From Chryseobacterium soldanellicola (GTDB lineage Bacteria > Bacteroidota > Bacteroidia > Flavobacteriales > Weeksellaceae), in contig NZ_FNKL01000003.1 of assembly GCF_900100115.1 (NCBI RefSeq), positions 434,001 through 498,000 of the forward strand: 64,000 bases of DNA, written 5' to 3'. The notes beneath the pieces are model-generated. The model was not told where the DNA came from, did no database searches, and saw nothing but the letters and a program-made list of their open reading frames with translations. The first letter of the stretch is position 1. Each line of letters opens with the position of its first letter. Both the position numbers and the translations under genes were made by a program. Of this stretch, positions 42,848 to 51,523 are shown one piece after another.

Positions 42848-43689
42848 GTATCGATCAATTCATTTAAAATAATGTTCCAAAGCTTTTTATTATAGCTTCT
42901 GAAAAAATTAATATGCCCGATTTCTCCTTTTTCCGATTCCGAAGTTTTTATCAATCTGTAGGTCGGCTTAAGATTGGGATACGTATCATTAAGCAGACTT
43001 TCCACGCCTTTTTTAGTGAGCCAGGCATCATCCTCAGCCCGAATTACGAACACTTTCTGGGTTAAATTTCCAGAATAATCATCAATTTTCTCTAATAAGC
43101 TGTTGGTCGATTTCTTATTCAAAATTAAGGTTCTCCAGTCATAAGCGCAATTTTTCGGAAGACTTTCTCCCAAACCAAACCAATTTGCAGGGAAATAACC
43201 TAATAATCCGGTAGTTAAAGGCTGCACAATTCCAAAACCGAGATATGCTTCGATTTTTGTTTTAATTTTTAAATTTCCGACAAAAGCATTTTGGGTTCCT
43301 ACAAAAATAAATTCCTCAAACATTTCAGAATCCTTATTCATTCCTAAAATCAATGCGCCAACAGAATGCCCGAGACAATATTTTTTATACTTCGGAAAAT
43401 GATTTTTGATGTATTTTGTTAGTGCTTTAAAATCTTCGGACCCCCAAATTCTCATTGAAGCTTTAAAACCCTTCATATTTTTCGGTTTTGAAAGCCCGAT
43501 CCCGCGATAATCGTAAGTGATGACCGTAAATCCCTGTTCTGAAAAATACTGGGCAAAAGAGAAATAAATCTGCTGTTTTACGCCTGTTGCTGAATTAATT
43601 AATAAAAATTTACCATTACTCTTTTCGGGTGTAAAAAGATGAGCAGTAATCTCGACATGGCCGTTTGTTTTTAGAATTAACTTTTCCAT
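42844..43689 (-). CDS. Alpha/beta hydrolase (YheT/serine aminopeptidase-like)
   Basis: 281-residue enzyme with the nucleophile elbow GHSVGALI, an early strand-turn ITYDYRGIGLSKPK and a late Asp in VIRAEDDAWLT and His in GEIGHINFFR that could complete a Ser-Asp-His triad. No signal peptide, so cytoplasmic. Substrate unknown. First gene of a pair with the HD hydrolase. Confidence 0.87.
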   Translation of the reverse strand: MEKLILKTNGHVEITAHLFTPEKSNGKFLLINSATGVKQQIYFSFAQYFSEQGFTVITYDYRGIGLSKPKNMKGFKASMRIWGSEDFKALTKYIKNHFPKYKKYCLGHSVGALILGMNKDSEMFEEFIFVGTQNAFVGNLKIKTKIEAYLGFGIVQPLTTGLLGYFPANWFGLGESLPKNCAYDWRTLILNKKSTNSLLEKIDDYSGNLTQKVFVIRAEDDAWLTKKGVESLLNDTYPNLKPTYRLIKTSESEKGEIGHINFFRSYNKKLWNIILNELIDT

Positions 43690-43705
43690 ATGTTAAAAGA
43701 AAAAA

Positions 43706-43722
43706 TCCACTATAAAAGTGGA
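43706..43722 (-). terminator. Intrinsic terminator of the PfkB-family kinase gene
   Basis: Six-bp stem TCCACT/AGTGGA with a 5-nt loop, followed on the minus strand by T6. Confidence 0.6.
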
Positions 43723-43777
43723 AATTTTACTTTATATTTTATGTTAAGTTTTAAACTTTCGATATGTAGCAAATAGC

Positions 43778-44668
43778 TTATGAAAAGAAATCCGATACCC
43801 TTGGAAGCCCGGTTTGTGAGCCTTTTTTCTCGGAGATCCTTGCAGAAACCTCATTTCCAAATTTCACACATTCATCAATAGCGTTATTATGGCATAAAGC
43901 AATGGCAAAACCTGACGTAAAAGCGTCTCCCATTCCCATTTTGTAAGAAGTTTTATCTTTATCGTTTCTGAAATATTTCATCTCAGTTCCGTCAAAATAA
44001 ATGGTAGAATTGGTATCGTCTCTTAAAAAGACTTTGTTAAAATATTTTTTAAGAATATCTTCTCTTTCGTCATCTCCGAAAACAATATGTAATTCACTGC
44101 TTTTCACGATGATAAAATCAACATTATCAATGATTTCCTGACTTAAATGTACTGCCGGAGCTGCATACAATCCTACTTTTTTACCATATTTTTTGGCTTT
44201 TCTCACGGTATATTCCACTGCTTTCATAGGAATTTCCAATTGAATAAGCACCAAATCTGTTGTATGAAAATATTTATCTGCGGCTTCTATATGATCGATA
44301 TCAAGACATTTATTAGCGGCCGGAACCACAACAATCACCGTATCTCCGTCGGAAGTGGTAACATAAGCTGTTCCTGTGGCTTCCAGATCGGTTTCATATA
44401 CAAATCCTACATTTACGTTTTCACTTACCAGATTTCGCATGATCTGTTGCCCCAGAGGATCCATCCCTACACAACCTATAAAATATACGCTGGCCCCTAA
44501 TCTCGCTGTTCCTACAGCCTGATTAGCTCCTTTTCCGCCAAAATAACTGTCTGAGCTTGTCGCCAGAACGGTTTCATTAGCAGAAGGAATTTTTTCGGTT
44601 TCTAAAACCAAATCTATTGAGGAACTACCTACAACGATGATTTTTGGTTGTTCTGATGAGAAATTCAT
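43778..44668 (-). CDS. Ribokinase/PfkB-family carbohydrate kinase
   Basis: 296-residue kinase. GGKGANQAVGTARLGA near residue 42 and the catalytic GMGDAFTSGFA (Asp as base) near residue 247 are PfkB signatures. The ATG at 44666-44668 is chosen because a TAnnTTTG element at 44708-44715 lies between it and the earlier in-frame start at 44737. Ribokinase is the closest named family; the actual sugar is not determined. Confidence 0.9.
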   Translation of the reverse strand: MNFSSEQPKIIVVGSSSIDLVLETEKIPSANETVLATSSDSYFGGKGANQAVGTARLGASVYFIGCVGMDPLGQQIMRNLVSENVNVGFVYETDLEATGTAYVTTSDGDTVIVVVPAANKCLDIDHIEAADKYFHTTDLVLIQLEIPMKAVEYTVRKAKKYGKKVGLYAAPAVHLSQEIIDNVDFIIVKSSELHIVFGDDEREDILKKYFNKVFLRDDTNSTIYFDGTEMKYFRNDKDKTSYKMGMGDAFTSGFAIALCHNNAIDECVKFGNEVSARISEKKGSQTGLPRVSDFFS

Positions 44669-44707
44669 TGTGTTTTGTCTGTTTAATTTTGTGTTATTGG
44701 TCTTTAA

Positions 44708-44715
44708 CAAATTTA
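44708..44715 (-). promoter_or_regulatory. Predicted -7 element of the PfkB-family kinase
   Basis: Minus-strand TAAATTTG, 39 bp before the ATG at 44668. Confidence 0.5.
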
Positions 44716-44752
44716 TAATAAGAGAAATTGCTACCAAAACAATTAACTATTA

Positions 44753-45388
44753 TTAACTAATTTCTATAAATTCTGTAATAATTTTAACCGGGTCATTGTT
44801 TTTACCGTACGCTATATAGCTTGCATAGAAACCTTCGCCATATCCTGTTTCAAAAGCAAAAATAGTTCCGGGATGTTCTTCCGACGGCTTCAAAAATGCA
44901 TATTGATCAATGGCACCATTTTCGTCAAAAAAATATTCATGGAAAAACTCTTCATAAATTCCCATAAAATCTACGCCTTTGCTGTGATACAGCTTTTTTT
45001 CCAGATGATTTAAATTTTCCTGTGTGTCAACATCCATAAAGCAACCCATTCCGCTTTCTACAGGATACCCAAAAACCTCACCTTCAGCAAGATCTTTTAC
45101 ATTTTGACCTGCTGTTGTGGCCAGTTTCCATTCTGTTATTTCTGAATCGCTGAAGATAATTTCGGCATATGCTACACAATTACTCTCTCTTTCTTTATGT
45201 AATAAAACAGAGAAATCACCTTTCGGAAAATCTATTGAAAAAGGCTGCATATCATTAGTAATCAAAGGATCACAGGCAACAAGCTTTCCACTTGAAAGAT
45301 AGATCTTACCAACCTCAAAGCTTTCCAGCAACGGGCTTTCCACGAAGTTTTTTGAGAACAGTTTTTTTATGTTTTCTATATGTGTCAT
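44753..45388 (-). CDS. DUF4241 domain-containing protein
   Basis: 211-residue soluble protein. The segments SGKLVACDPLI, PVESGMGCFMDVDT and SYIAYGKNNDPV match DUF4241, a family with no settled activity, found in bacteria sometimes near immunity or stress genes. No signal peptide or membrane segment. It stands alone between the kinase and valS. Confidence 0.82.
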   Translation of the reverse strand: MTHIENIKKLFSKNFVESPLLESFEVGKIYLSSGKLVACDPLITNDMQPFSIDFPKGDFSVLLHKERESNCVAYAEIIFSDSEITEWKLATTAGQNVKDLAEGEVFGYPVESGMGCFMDVDTQENLNHLEKKLYHSKGVDFMGIYEEFFHEYFFDENGAIDQYAFLKPSEEHPGTIFAFETGYGEGFYASYIAYGKNNDPVKIITEFIEIS

Positions 45389-45413
45389 TTCAATCTTGAA
45401 ATATATTTAAAAA

Positions 45414-45445
45414 TTGTCAGACTTAGATATAACTCAGCCTGACAA
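45414..45445 (-). terminator. Intrinsic terminator of valS
   Basis: Arms TTGTCAG and CTGACAA around an 18-nt loop, followed on the minus strand by T5. Confidence 0.65.
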
Positions 45446-45469
45446 ATTTTATACTTTATTTTATATTAA

Positions 45470-48085
45470 TTACAAACTTTTCAATTTCTCTTCTAAAATT
45501 GCAATTTTGTCCTGTGCATCTTTTTGCTTTTTACGCTCAACTTCTACCACTTCCGGTTTTGCATTGGCCACAAACTTTTCATTAGACAATTTTTTATCAA
45601 CAGAAATTAAGAAGCCTTTTAAATATTTTACTTCTTCTTCTGTCTTTAATTTCTCTTCTTCCAAATCTAAGTTTTCACTCAAAGGAATTGAAACTTCCGT
45701 TGATCCAACCAGGAATGTAAAGCTCGGTTTATCTGTTTTTTCATTAAAATGAATTACAGATACGTTGGCTAATTTTTTAATTACTTCCTCATTTTCAAAT
45801 CCGTTTGCGTTGGTATAAATTTCAACAGCTTCTTTTGGAGAAATACCTTTTGTCTGGCGGTAATTCCTTACTCCTGAAATAATTTCTCCGGCAGTTTCAA
45901 AGTTTTTAACAATAGTTTCATTAAATGCTTCTGCTTTCTTTTGCTGAGCAATTACCAAAGCTTCTTCGATCTTTCTTTCCGAGATCAGCTGCCAGATTTC
46001 TTCCGACTGGAAAGGCATAAAAGGATGAAGCAGCTTCATCAGCTCTTCAAAAAAGACAACTGTTTTATCGTAAACTTCTTTAGAAATACCTTCACCATAA
46101 TTTGGTTTGATCGCTTCCAGATACCATCCGCAGAAATCGTCCCAGATTAATTTATAAATCAAATGTAAAGCATCAGAAATCCTGAATTTCCCGAATTGCT
46201 GATCGATTTCTACAATGGTTTTATTCAATTTATTCTCAAACCATTCAATTGCCTGATTGTCTGCAATATTTGCCGGCTTGTCCTCATGATTCCACATATT
46301 GATCAAACGGAAGGCGCTCCAGATTTTTGTCATGAAATTTCTTCCCTGAAGCATTAAATCTTCATCAAAAAGAAGATCATTTCCAGCCGCAGAACTTAAT
46401 AAAATTCCTACACGAACGCCATCTGCACCATATTTATCCATCAATTCTAATGGATCCGGTGAATTTCCTAAAGATTTTGACATCTTTCTTCTCTGTTTAT
46501 CTCTTACAATCCCTGTAAAATAAACATTTTTGAACGGAACTTCTTTTCTGTATTCCAGTCCGGCCATGATCATTCTCGCCACCCAGAAGAAAATAATATC
46601 CGGACCTGTTACCAAACCCGAGGTCGGATAGTAATAATTGATATCTTTATTTTCAGGATCATTCAAACCATCAAAAACAGACATTGGCCACAACCATGAT
46701 GAGAACCATGTGTCAAGAGCGTCTTCGTCTTGCTTTAAATTTGATGTTTCGAGATTCGGGTTTCCTGTTTTTTGCTTCGCTAGTTCTAAAGCTTCTTCGA
46801 TATTTTCAGCGACTACGAAATCATTTTCTCCATCTCCATAATAGAACGCAGGAATTTGTTGTCCCCACCAAAGCTGGCGGGAAATATTCCAGTCGCGGAT
46901 GTTTTCCATCCAGTGTTTGTAGGTATTTTTAAACTTTTCAGGATAAAATTTCACCTCATCATCCATTACAACATCCAAAGCCGGTTTTGCAATTTCAGAC
47001 ATTTTCAAGAACCATTGAACAGAAACTTTAGGCTCAATCACTGCACCTGTTCTTTCTGAAGTTCCAACTTTATTTACGTAATCTTCTGCTTTTAACAAAA
47101 GATCTTTTTCTTCCAATTCTTTTGCGATCTGCTTTCTTACATCAAATCTATTTTTTCCGGCGTAATGTAAGCCATAATCGTTTAAGTTACCATCATCGTC
47201 CAGCGCATCAATCATTTGTAACTGATGTTTTTGTCCGATTTCATAGTCATTTACGTCGTGAGCGGGCGTAATTTTCAATGCTCCGGTTCCGAATTCAATG
47301 TCAACATATTCGTCTTCAATAATCGGAATTATTCTGTTGACGATCGGTACAATTACATTTTTACCTTTCAAATGAGCATATCTCTCATCATTAGGATTGA
47401 TACAAACGGCTGTATCACCGAAAATCGTTTCAGGACGCGTTGTAGCCACCGAAAGGAATTCTTCTGTGCCTTCGATTTTATATTTAAGGAAATATAATTT
47501 TCCGTTTTGCTCTTTAAAAATAACTTCTTCGTCAGAAATATTGGTCTTCGCTTCAGGATCCCAGTTTACCATTCTGTATCCTCTGTAGATCAAACCTTTA
47601 TTATACAGGTCAACAAAACTTTTGATAACCTGCTGAGAAAGTGACTCTTCCATGGTGAAACGGGTTCTTTCCCAATCACAAGAGCAACCCAGTTTTTTCA
47701 GCTGCTCAAGGATCGTCCCACCATATTTGTCGGTCCATTCCCAGGCATGCTTTAAAAATTCTTCACGGGTAATATCTGATTTACTGATTCCTTCAGACTT
47801 CAGCTTGGCAACAACCTTTGCTTCTGTAGCAATCGAAGCGTGGTCTGTTCCCGGAACCCAACAGGCATTAAAGCCCTGCATTCTTGCACGACGGACCAGA
47901 ACATCCTGAATGGTATTATTCAACATATGCCCCATGTGTAAGATCCCCGTAACGTTTGGCGGAGGAATTACGATTGTGTATGGCGGCTTGTCATTAGGCT
48001 CTGAATGGAAATATTTGTTTTCCAACCAATAGCTGTACCATTTTTGTTCTGTTTCCTGTGGATTATACTTTTCTGAAATCTGCAT
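45470..48085 (-). CDS. valS: Valyl-tRNA synthetase
   Basis: 871-residue class I synthetase. The HIGH motif appears as PPNVTGILHMGH near residue 45, KMSKS as RRKMSKSLGNS near residue 535, the editing domain between them carries TTRPETIFGDTA, and the C-terminus is a coiled coil (from about residue 805). Length fits. Promoter TATTTTTG on the minus strand at 48114-48121. Confidence 0.98.
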   Translation of the reverse strand: MQISEKYNPQETEQKWYSYWLENKYFHSEPNDKPPYTIVIPPPNVTGILHMGHMLNNTIQDVLVRRARMQGFNACWVPGTDHASIATEAKVVAKLKSEGISKSDITREEFLKHAWEWTDKYGGTILEQLKKLGCSCDWERTRFTMEESLSQQVIKSFVDLYNKGLIYRGYRMVNWDPEAKTNISDEEVIFKEQNGKLYFLKYKIEGTEEFLSVATTRPETIFGDTAVCINPNDERYAHLKGKNVIVPIVNRIIPIIEDEYVDIEFGTGALKITPAHDVNDYEIGQKHQLQMIDALDDDGNLNDYGLHYAGKNRFDVRKQIAKELEEKDLLLKAEDYVNKVGTSERTGAVIEPKVSVQWFLKMSEIAKPALDVVMDDEVKFYPEKFKNTYKHWMENIRDWNISRQLWWGQQIPAFYYGDGENDFVVAENIEEALELAKQKTGNPNLETSNLKQDEDALDTWFSSWLWPMSVFDGLNDPENKDINYYYPTSGLVTGPDIIFFWVARMIMAGLEYRKEVPFKNVYFTGIVRDKQRRKMSKSLGNSPDPLELMDKYGADGVRVGILLSSAAGNDLLFDEDLMLQGRNFMTKIWSAFRLINMWNHEDKPANIADNQAIEWFENKLNKTIVEIDQQFGKFRISDALHLIYKLIWDDFCGWYLEAIKPNYGEGISKEVYDKTVVFFEELMKLLHPFMPFQSEEIWQLISERKIEEALVIAQQKKAEAFNETIVKNFETAGEIISGVRNYRQTKGISPKEAVEIYTNANGFENEEVIKKLANVSVIHFNEKTDKPSFTFLVGSTEVSIPLSENLDLEEEKLKTEEEVKYLKGFLISVDKKLSNEKFVANAKPEVVEVERKKQKDAQDKIAILEEKLKSL

Positions 48086-48113
48086 AAATTCTGTTTCTTT
48101 AGCTTACAATTTG

Positions 48114-48121
48114 CAAAAATA
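48114..48121 (-). promoter_or_regulatory. Predicted -7 element of valS
   Basis: Minus-strand TATTTTTG, 28 bp before the ATG at 48085. Confidence 0.55.
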
Positions 48122-48163
48122 GTTTAATCTAAAAAAATTTTAAGTATGAATTAAAATAATTTT

Positions 48164-48171
48164 TAACTTTG
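48164..48171 (+). promoter_or_regulatory. Predicted -7 element of the DUF1573 gene
   Basis: TAACTTTG, 42 bp before the ATG at 48214; it overlaps the longer alternative start at 48169, which is therefore rejected. Confidence 0.55.
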
Positions 48172-48213
48172 TTTCCTAAAATTTATCTAACAAACATATT
48201 AACATTCAAGAAT

Positions 48214-48690
48214 ATGAAAACATTATTTGCAGGAATTGCACTATTAGGGACATTTGCTTTAGCATCTGCACAGACTATCACTTTTGATAAAACTACTTTC
48301 GATTATGGTACAATTAAGCCAAATTCTGACGGTACAAGATTTTTCACAGTTAAAAATACAGGTGATAAGCCTCTAATTTTATCTAACGTAAAAGCTTCTT
48401 GCGGATGTACAACTCCGGAATTTAAGCAAGATCCTATCATGCCAGGAAAAACTGCTCAGATCAAAGTTGGATACAACACAGCGATCAACGGAGGATTCAA
48501 CAAAATGATTGAAGTTTTCTCTAACGACCCGGCAAACAGCAGAACTGTAATCTACATCAAAGGTACTGTAGACGCAAACGCTCCTGATCCGAAGCCATTA
48601 ACTCCTGAAGAGCAAAAAGCTGCTGCAAAAGCTCAAAAAGCTGCAGACAAAGCTGCTAAGAAGGCTGCGAAAATAGCTGCGAAAAAGTAA
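48214..48690 (+). CDS. Secreted DUF1573 protein with Ala/Lys-rich tail
   Basis: 158-residue protein: signal peptide MKTLFAGIALLGTFALASA, then a DUF1573 immunoglobulin-like domain (FDYGTIKPNSDGTRFFTVKN, ASCGCTTPEF, NDPANSRTVIYIKG), then from about residue 128 a highly charged helical tail of alternating Ala and Lys (KAADKAAKKAAK). The CGC motif is conserved in the family. Function unknown; probably periplasmic or surface. The tail could bind nucleic acid, polysaccharide or membrane. Confidence 0.9.
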   Translation: MKTLFAGIALLGTFALASAQTITFDKTTFDYGTIKPNSDGTRFFTVKNTGDKPLILSNVKASCGCTTPEFKQDPIMPGKTAQIKVGYNTAINGGFNKMIEVFSNDPANSRTVIYIKGTVDANAPDPKPLTPEEQKAAAKAQKAADKAAKKAAKIAAKK

Positions 48691-48710
48691 TCTCTACTAA
48701 AAAAATAAGA

Positions 48711-48739
48711 AAACCGTCTCCATGGAGGCGGTTTTTTTA
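48711..48739 (+). terminator. Intrinsic terminator after the DUF1573 gene
   Basis: Ten-bp stem (AAACCGTCTC with GAGGCGGTTT, one T-G wobble), 4-nt loop, long T-run. Confidence 0.85.
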
Positions 48740-48753
48740 TTATATTTATGTCA

Positions 48754-48850
48754 GGCTAGGTGCTGGATATTAGTTACTATATACTAGTTTTACAGCTAAT
48801 TTTAATCTTTAATCTTTAATCTTTAATCTTTAATCTTTAATCTTTTAATC
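48754..48850. repeat. Period-7 tandem arrays upstream of PPK2
   Basis: Two adjoining arrays: five degenerate units with CTAG/TTAG every 7 bp (48754-48788) and six exact copies of TTTAATC (48801-48842) plus an 8-bp variant. They fill the gap between the terminator and the PPK2 gene, ending 9 bp before its ATG. Confidence 0.85.
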
Positions 48851-48859
48851 AAATTATTT

Positions 48860-49729
48860 ATGGACACCAATTTCTCAGATGACTTTCTGGTAAAAGGAAA
48901 ATTTTCAATAAAAAAATCGTCAACACAATATAAAGGAAAACTTACCAAAGAAGAAGGAATACAATTATTAATCACAGAAAAAGAAAAGCTTCGTGAGCTT
49001 CAGGAAAAATTATACGCTGATGGAAGCAAATCTCTTTTGGTAGTGCTTCAGGCGATGGATGCAGCAGGAAAAGACAGCTTAATTGAGCATGTTTTCGGAG
49101 GGGTGAATCCGCAGGGCTGTAATGTAACGAGCTTTAAAACGCCGAGTTCCAAAGAATATGCGCATGATTTTTTGTGGAGACATTATGTAGCCTTACCTCA
49201 AAAGGGAATGATCGGCATTTTTAATCGTTCGCATTACGAGAGTGTTTTGGTTTGCAAAGTGCATCCTGAATATAATTTAAGCGAAAAAACATGGGGTTCT
49301 GTAAAAGATTTCGATGATACATTTTGGGAAAACCGCTACGAAAGCATCCGGAATTTTGAAAAACATCTTGCTCAAAACGGAACAACCATCGTAAAAATAT
49401 TCCTGAACGTTTCTAAAGACGAACAGAAGAAAAGACTTCTCGACAGAATCGACGAACAGGAAAAAAACTGGAAATTTTCTGCTGCCGACCTTCCGGAAAG
49501 GGCTTTATTTGATAAATATATGGAATGCTACGAAACAGCTATTAATGAAACATCAAAAGATCATGCACCCTGGTACGTACTTCCTGCAGATAACAAATGG
49601 TTTGCAAGAGTAGCCGCTATTCAGATCATTATCGATACTTTAGAAAAAATGGATCTTAAATATCCTCAGCTTTCCGATAAGGATAAAACAGAATTACAGG
49701 AAGCAAAAAAACAATTGGAAAGTGAATAG
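48860..49729 (+). CDS. Polyphosphate kinase 2 family protein (PPK2)
   Basis: 289-residue P-loop kinase transferring phosphate between polyphosphate and nucleotides. Walker A is QAMDAAGKDS (about residue 68), followed by HVFGGVNPQGCNVTSFKTPS, FLWRHYVALPQKGMIGIFNRSHYE (lid and Walker B region) and the C-terminal APWYVLPADNKWFAR. Length fits single-domain PPK2. Whether it favours AMP, ADP or GDP is unclear. Repeat arrays occupy its promoter region. Confidence 0.93.
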   Translation: MDTNFSDDFLVKGKFSIKKSSTQYKGKLTKEEGIQLLITEKEKLRELQEKLYADGSKSLLVVLQAMDAAGKDSLIEHVFGGVNPQGCNVTSFKTPSSKEYAHDFLWRHYVALPQKGMIGIFNRSHYESVLVCKVHPEYNLSEKTWGSVKDFDDTFWENRYESIRNFEKHLAQNGTTIVKIFLNVSKDEQKKRLLDRIDEQEKNWKFSAADLPERALFDKYMECYETAINETSKDHAPWYVLPADNKWFARVAAIQIIIDTLEKMDLKYPQLSDKDKTELQEAKKQLESE

Positions 49730-49734
49730 TTTTA

Positions 49735-49769
49735 ATTAGAAATTAGTATTTAGAAGCTAGAAATTAGTT
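49735..49769. repeat. Degenerate period-7 array after PPK2
   Basis: Five 7-bp units (ATTAGAA, ATTAGTA, TTTAGAA, GCTAGAA, ATTAGTT) starting 6 bp after the stop codon, with a TAG word in each unit. Confidence 0.7.
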
Positions 49770-49836
49770 CTCAAGATCTCAGTTTATTAAATTCAAAACC
49801 AAAAGCTTTACGCTTAAAAATTTTAAACTAAGAAAA

Positions 49837-50161
49837 CCACGAGAAAATCTGTAAGCCGGATTTTGTACTTTAAAAAAGTGCCTGTTATTTATCTGCGTCT
49901 TACATTGCTGCAAAACTTGAGCTGATTACCCCTCGGCTTTCAGAGCGAGCAACTCCTATTTTCATTGCTGAAAAGAACCGATATACTTATCATTGCACCG
50001 CAAAGAGTTTACCTGGTTTCACTACAGCCGAACTGTACATACTTTCTGTTGCACTTGTCCTACCCTCGCGGGTGACGGATGTTATCCGCTTTGCTGCTCT
50101 ATGGTGTCCGGACTTTCCTACCCTCGCCGAAGCAAGAATCAACAGGCCGATTTTCTCGTGG
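49837..50161 (-). ncRNA. rnpB: RNase P RNA (bacterial type)
   Basis: The minus strand carries GAAAGTCCGGAC, the P4 hallmark (50105-50118), near the 5' end, and the typical GAGGGTAGGACAAGTGCAAC-like block. The ends pair: 5' arm at 50149-50161 (CCACGAGAAAATC) with the 3' arm at 49837-49849, forming P1. The 325-nt length suits a bacterial A-type RNA. A TATCTTTG element at 50165-50172 on the minus strand fits transcription starting at the 5' end. Ends are approximate to a few bases. Confidence 0.95.
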
Positions 50162-50164
50162 CTG

Positions 50165-50172
50165 CAAAGATA
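50165..50172 (-). promoter_or_regulatory. Predicted -7 element of rnpB
   Basis: Minus-strand TATCTTTG, 4 bp before the inferred RNA 5' end. Confidence 0.6.
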
Positions 50173-50178
50173 CAATTT

Positions 50179-50260
50179 AATGTAACAATTTACCAATGTA
50201 CCGATATAACAATAAAATTGTATTGCTTTAAGAATTGTTACATTGTTAAATTATTACATT
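50179..50260. repeat. Imperfect 22-bp inverted repeat between rnpB and the sigma factor gene
   Basis: Segment 50179-50200 is the reverse complement of 50239-50260 at 20 of 22 positions, with a 38-nt loop. Right of it a 16-bp unit (TTACATTGTTA plus ATTA or GATT) is directly repeated. No ORF. Confidence 0.6.
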
Positions 50261-50310
50261 GTTAGATTGAGATTTTGTTTTTATCTTCGTGCCACTATAA
50301 TACATCTGTT

Positions 50311-50805
50311 TTGAGCTCTACAAGAGAAAAAGAATTTGCGCAGCTTATCAAAGATAATCAGGGACTGATTATCAAGGTTTCGCGTCTTTATACCAATTCT
50401 CTTGAGGATGAAGAAGATCTTTTTCAGGAAATCGTTCTTCAATTATGGAGAAGCTATGATTCTTTTAAAGGAAACTCAAAAATTTCTACATGGATGTATC
50501 GTGTAGCCCTGAATACAGCCATTACCCTTTTCAGAAAAAAAAGCAAAAGCCTGCCTACCAACGAGTTGGATATTAATCACCGGGATTTTATCGAAGATGA
50601 TGACGATAAACAACAGCAGGTATCACTTTTGTATACTGTAATAAAGACGCTTCCGAATGTGGAAAGAGCGATCGTAACGATGTATCTGGATGATTTGCCT
50701 TACAAGGATATTGCAGAAAACCTTGGAATTACCGAAGTCAATGCGCGTGTGAAAATGAACAGATTAAAGAAAACCCTTAAAGAACAGATGGAAAAATATG
50801 CCTGA
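50311..50805 (+). CDS. ECF RNA polymerase sigma factor
   Basis: 164-residue sigma-70 family protein with region 2 (LIIKVSRLYTNSLEDEEDLFQEIVLQLW) and region 4 (LPNVERAIVTMYLDDLPYKDIAENLGI, then VNARVKMNRLKKTL). No ATG precedes the conserved start; the TTG at 50311 (reading MSSTREKEF) is chosen because a TATCTTCG promoter-like element sits at 50282-50289, downstream of the longer TTG start at 50275. It overlaps the membrane gene downstream by 8 bp, as sigma/anti-sigma pairs often do. Target genes unknown. Confidence 0.88.
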   Translation: MSSTREKEFAQLIKDNQGLIIKVSRLYTNSLEDEEDLFQEIVLQLWRSYDSFKGNSKISTWMYRVALNTAITLFRKKSKSLPTNELDINHRDFIEDDDDKQQQVSLLYTVIKTLPNVERAIVTMYLDDLPYKDIAENLGITEVNARVKMNRLKKTLKEQMEKYA

Positions 50806-51469
50806 ATTTGATTTAGACAGCTTTAAGAAAACGTGGCAGGAACAGCCTGTTCAGCAGAAATATGACAACACAGAAATCCTTCAGATGTTGAATAAAAAAT
50901 CACGGAATTACGTGAAATATATATTCTGGATCAGCGTTGCAGAGTTTTTATTTTTTTCCGTTTTAGGGGTATTTTATTTCTTTAAAGGGGAAGAATCAAA
51001 CAGCTTTATCAAAGTTTTAGAACGTTTGGGAGCCCAGAAAACACCTGAAGTGGAACATAATTTTGATACGACATATTTAGCGATAAAAATTTTAAGCCTA
51101 TTGGTTACCGCTTATTTTGTTTATAAATTTTATCAGAATTACCGCAAAATAAAGATCGAGGAAAATTTAAAAGGACTTATTACGCGAATTATTAAATTCA
51201 AAAAAACAGTAAATGCCTTTATTTTAATAAGCATTCTTTTGCTTGTCGTGTTTACATCCGTTTTTACGGCATTTATATTTTACGCTTTAAATTCCCAGAA
51301 TATTGAGCCTACCAATTCCGATCTTATGATTGTGATTATCGGCATTGTGGTAAGCATGATTTTAAGTATAACTTTAATCTGGCTTTATTATAAGCTTGTG
51401 TACGGCATTATTATGAGAAAGCTTGACAGAAACCTGAAACAGCTTAAAGAAATTGAATCTCAATCTTAA
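50798..51469 (+). CDS. Membrane protein coupled to the ECF sigma factor (possible anti-sigma factor)
   Basis: 223-residue protein. The hydrophilic N-terminus (MPEFDLDSFKKTWQEQPVQQ, about 45 residues) could bind the sigma factor. Four membrane segments follow, near residues 48-68, 95-112, 138-160 and 176-200. No standard zinc anti-sigma HxxxCxxC motif is present. The 8-bp overlap with the sigma gene is the main functional clue; the role is inferred from context. Confidence 0.78.
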   Translation: MPEFDLDSFKKTWQEQPVQQKYDNTEILQMLNKKSRNYVKYIFWISVAEFLFFSVLGVFYFFKGEESNSFIKVLERLGAQKTPEVEHNFDTTYLAIKILSLLVTAYFVYKFYQNYRKIKIEENLKGLITRIIKFKKTVNAFILISILLLVVFTSVFTAFIFYALNSQNIEPTNSDLMIVIIGIVVSMILSITLIWLYYKLVYGIIMRKLDRNLKQLKEIESQS

Positions 51470-51485
51470 AGAAATAGAGCACATA

Positions 51486-51516
51486 AAAAAAGCATTTCAG
51501 ATTGAAATGCTTTTTT
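51486..51516. terminator. Bidirectional intrinsic terminator
   Basis: Fourteen-bp perfect stem (A6GCATTTCA with TGAAATGCT6) and 3-nt loop, with A/T runs on both sides, between convergent genes. Confidence 0.9.
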
Positions 51517-51523
51517 ATTTATT

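Noticed and set aside
49990..50265. Short ORFs across the RNase P RNA region
   Set aside because: They lie within a structured RNA gene with clear P4 and P1 elements.
50275..50310. Longer TTG start of the ECF sigma factor
   Set aside because: It lies upstream of the promoter-like TATCTTCG element and adds residues without homology to sigma factors.
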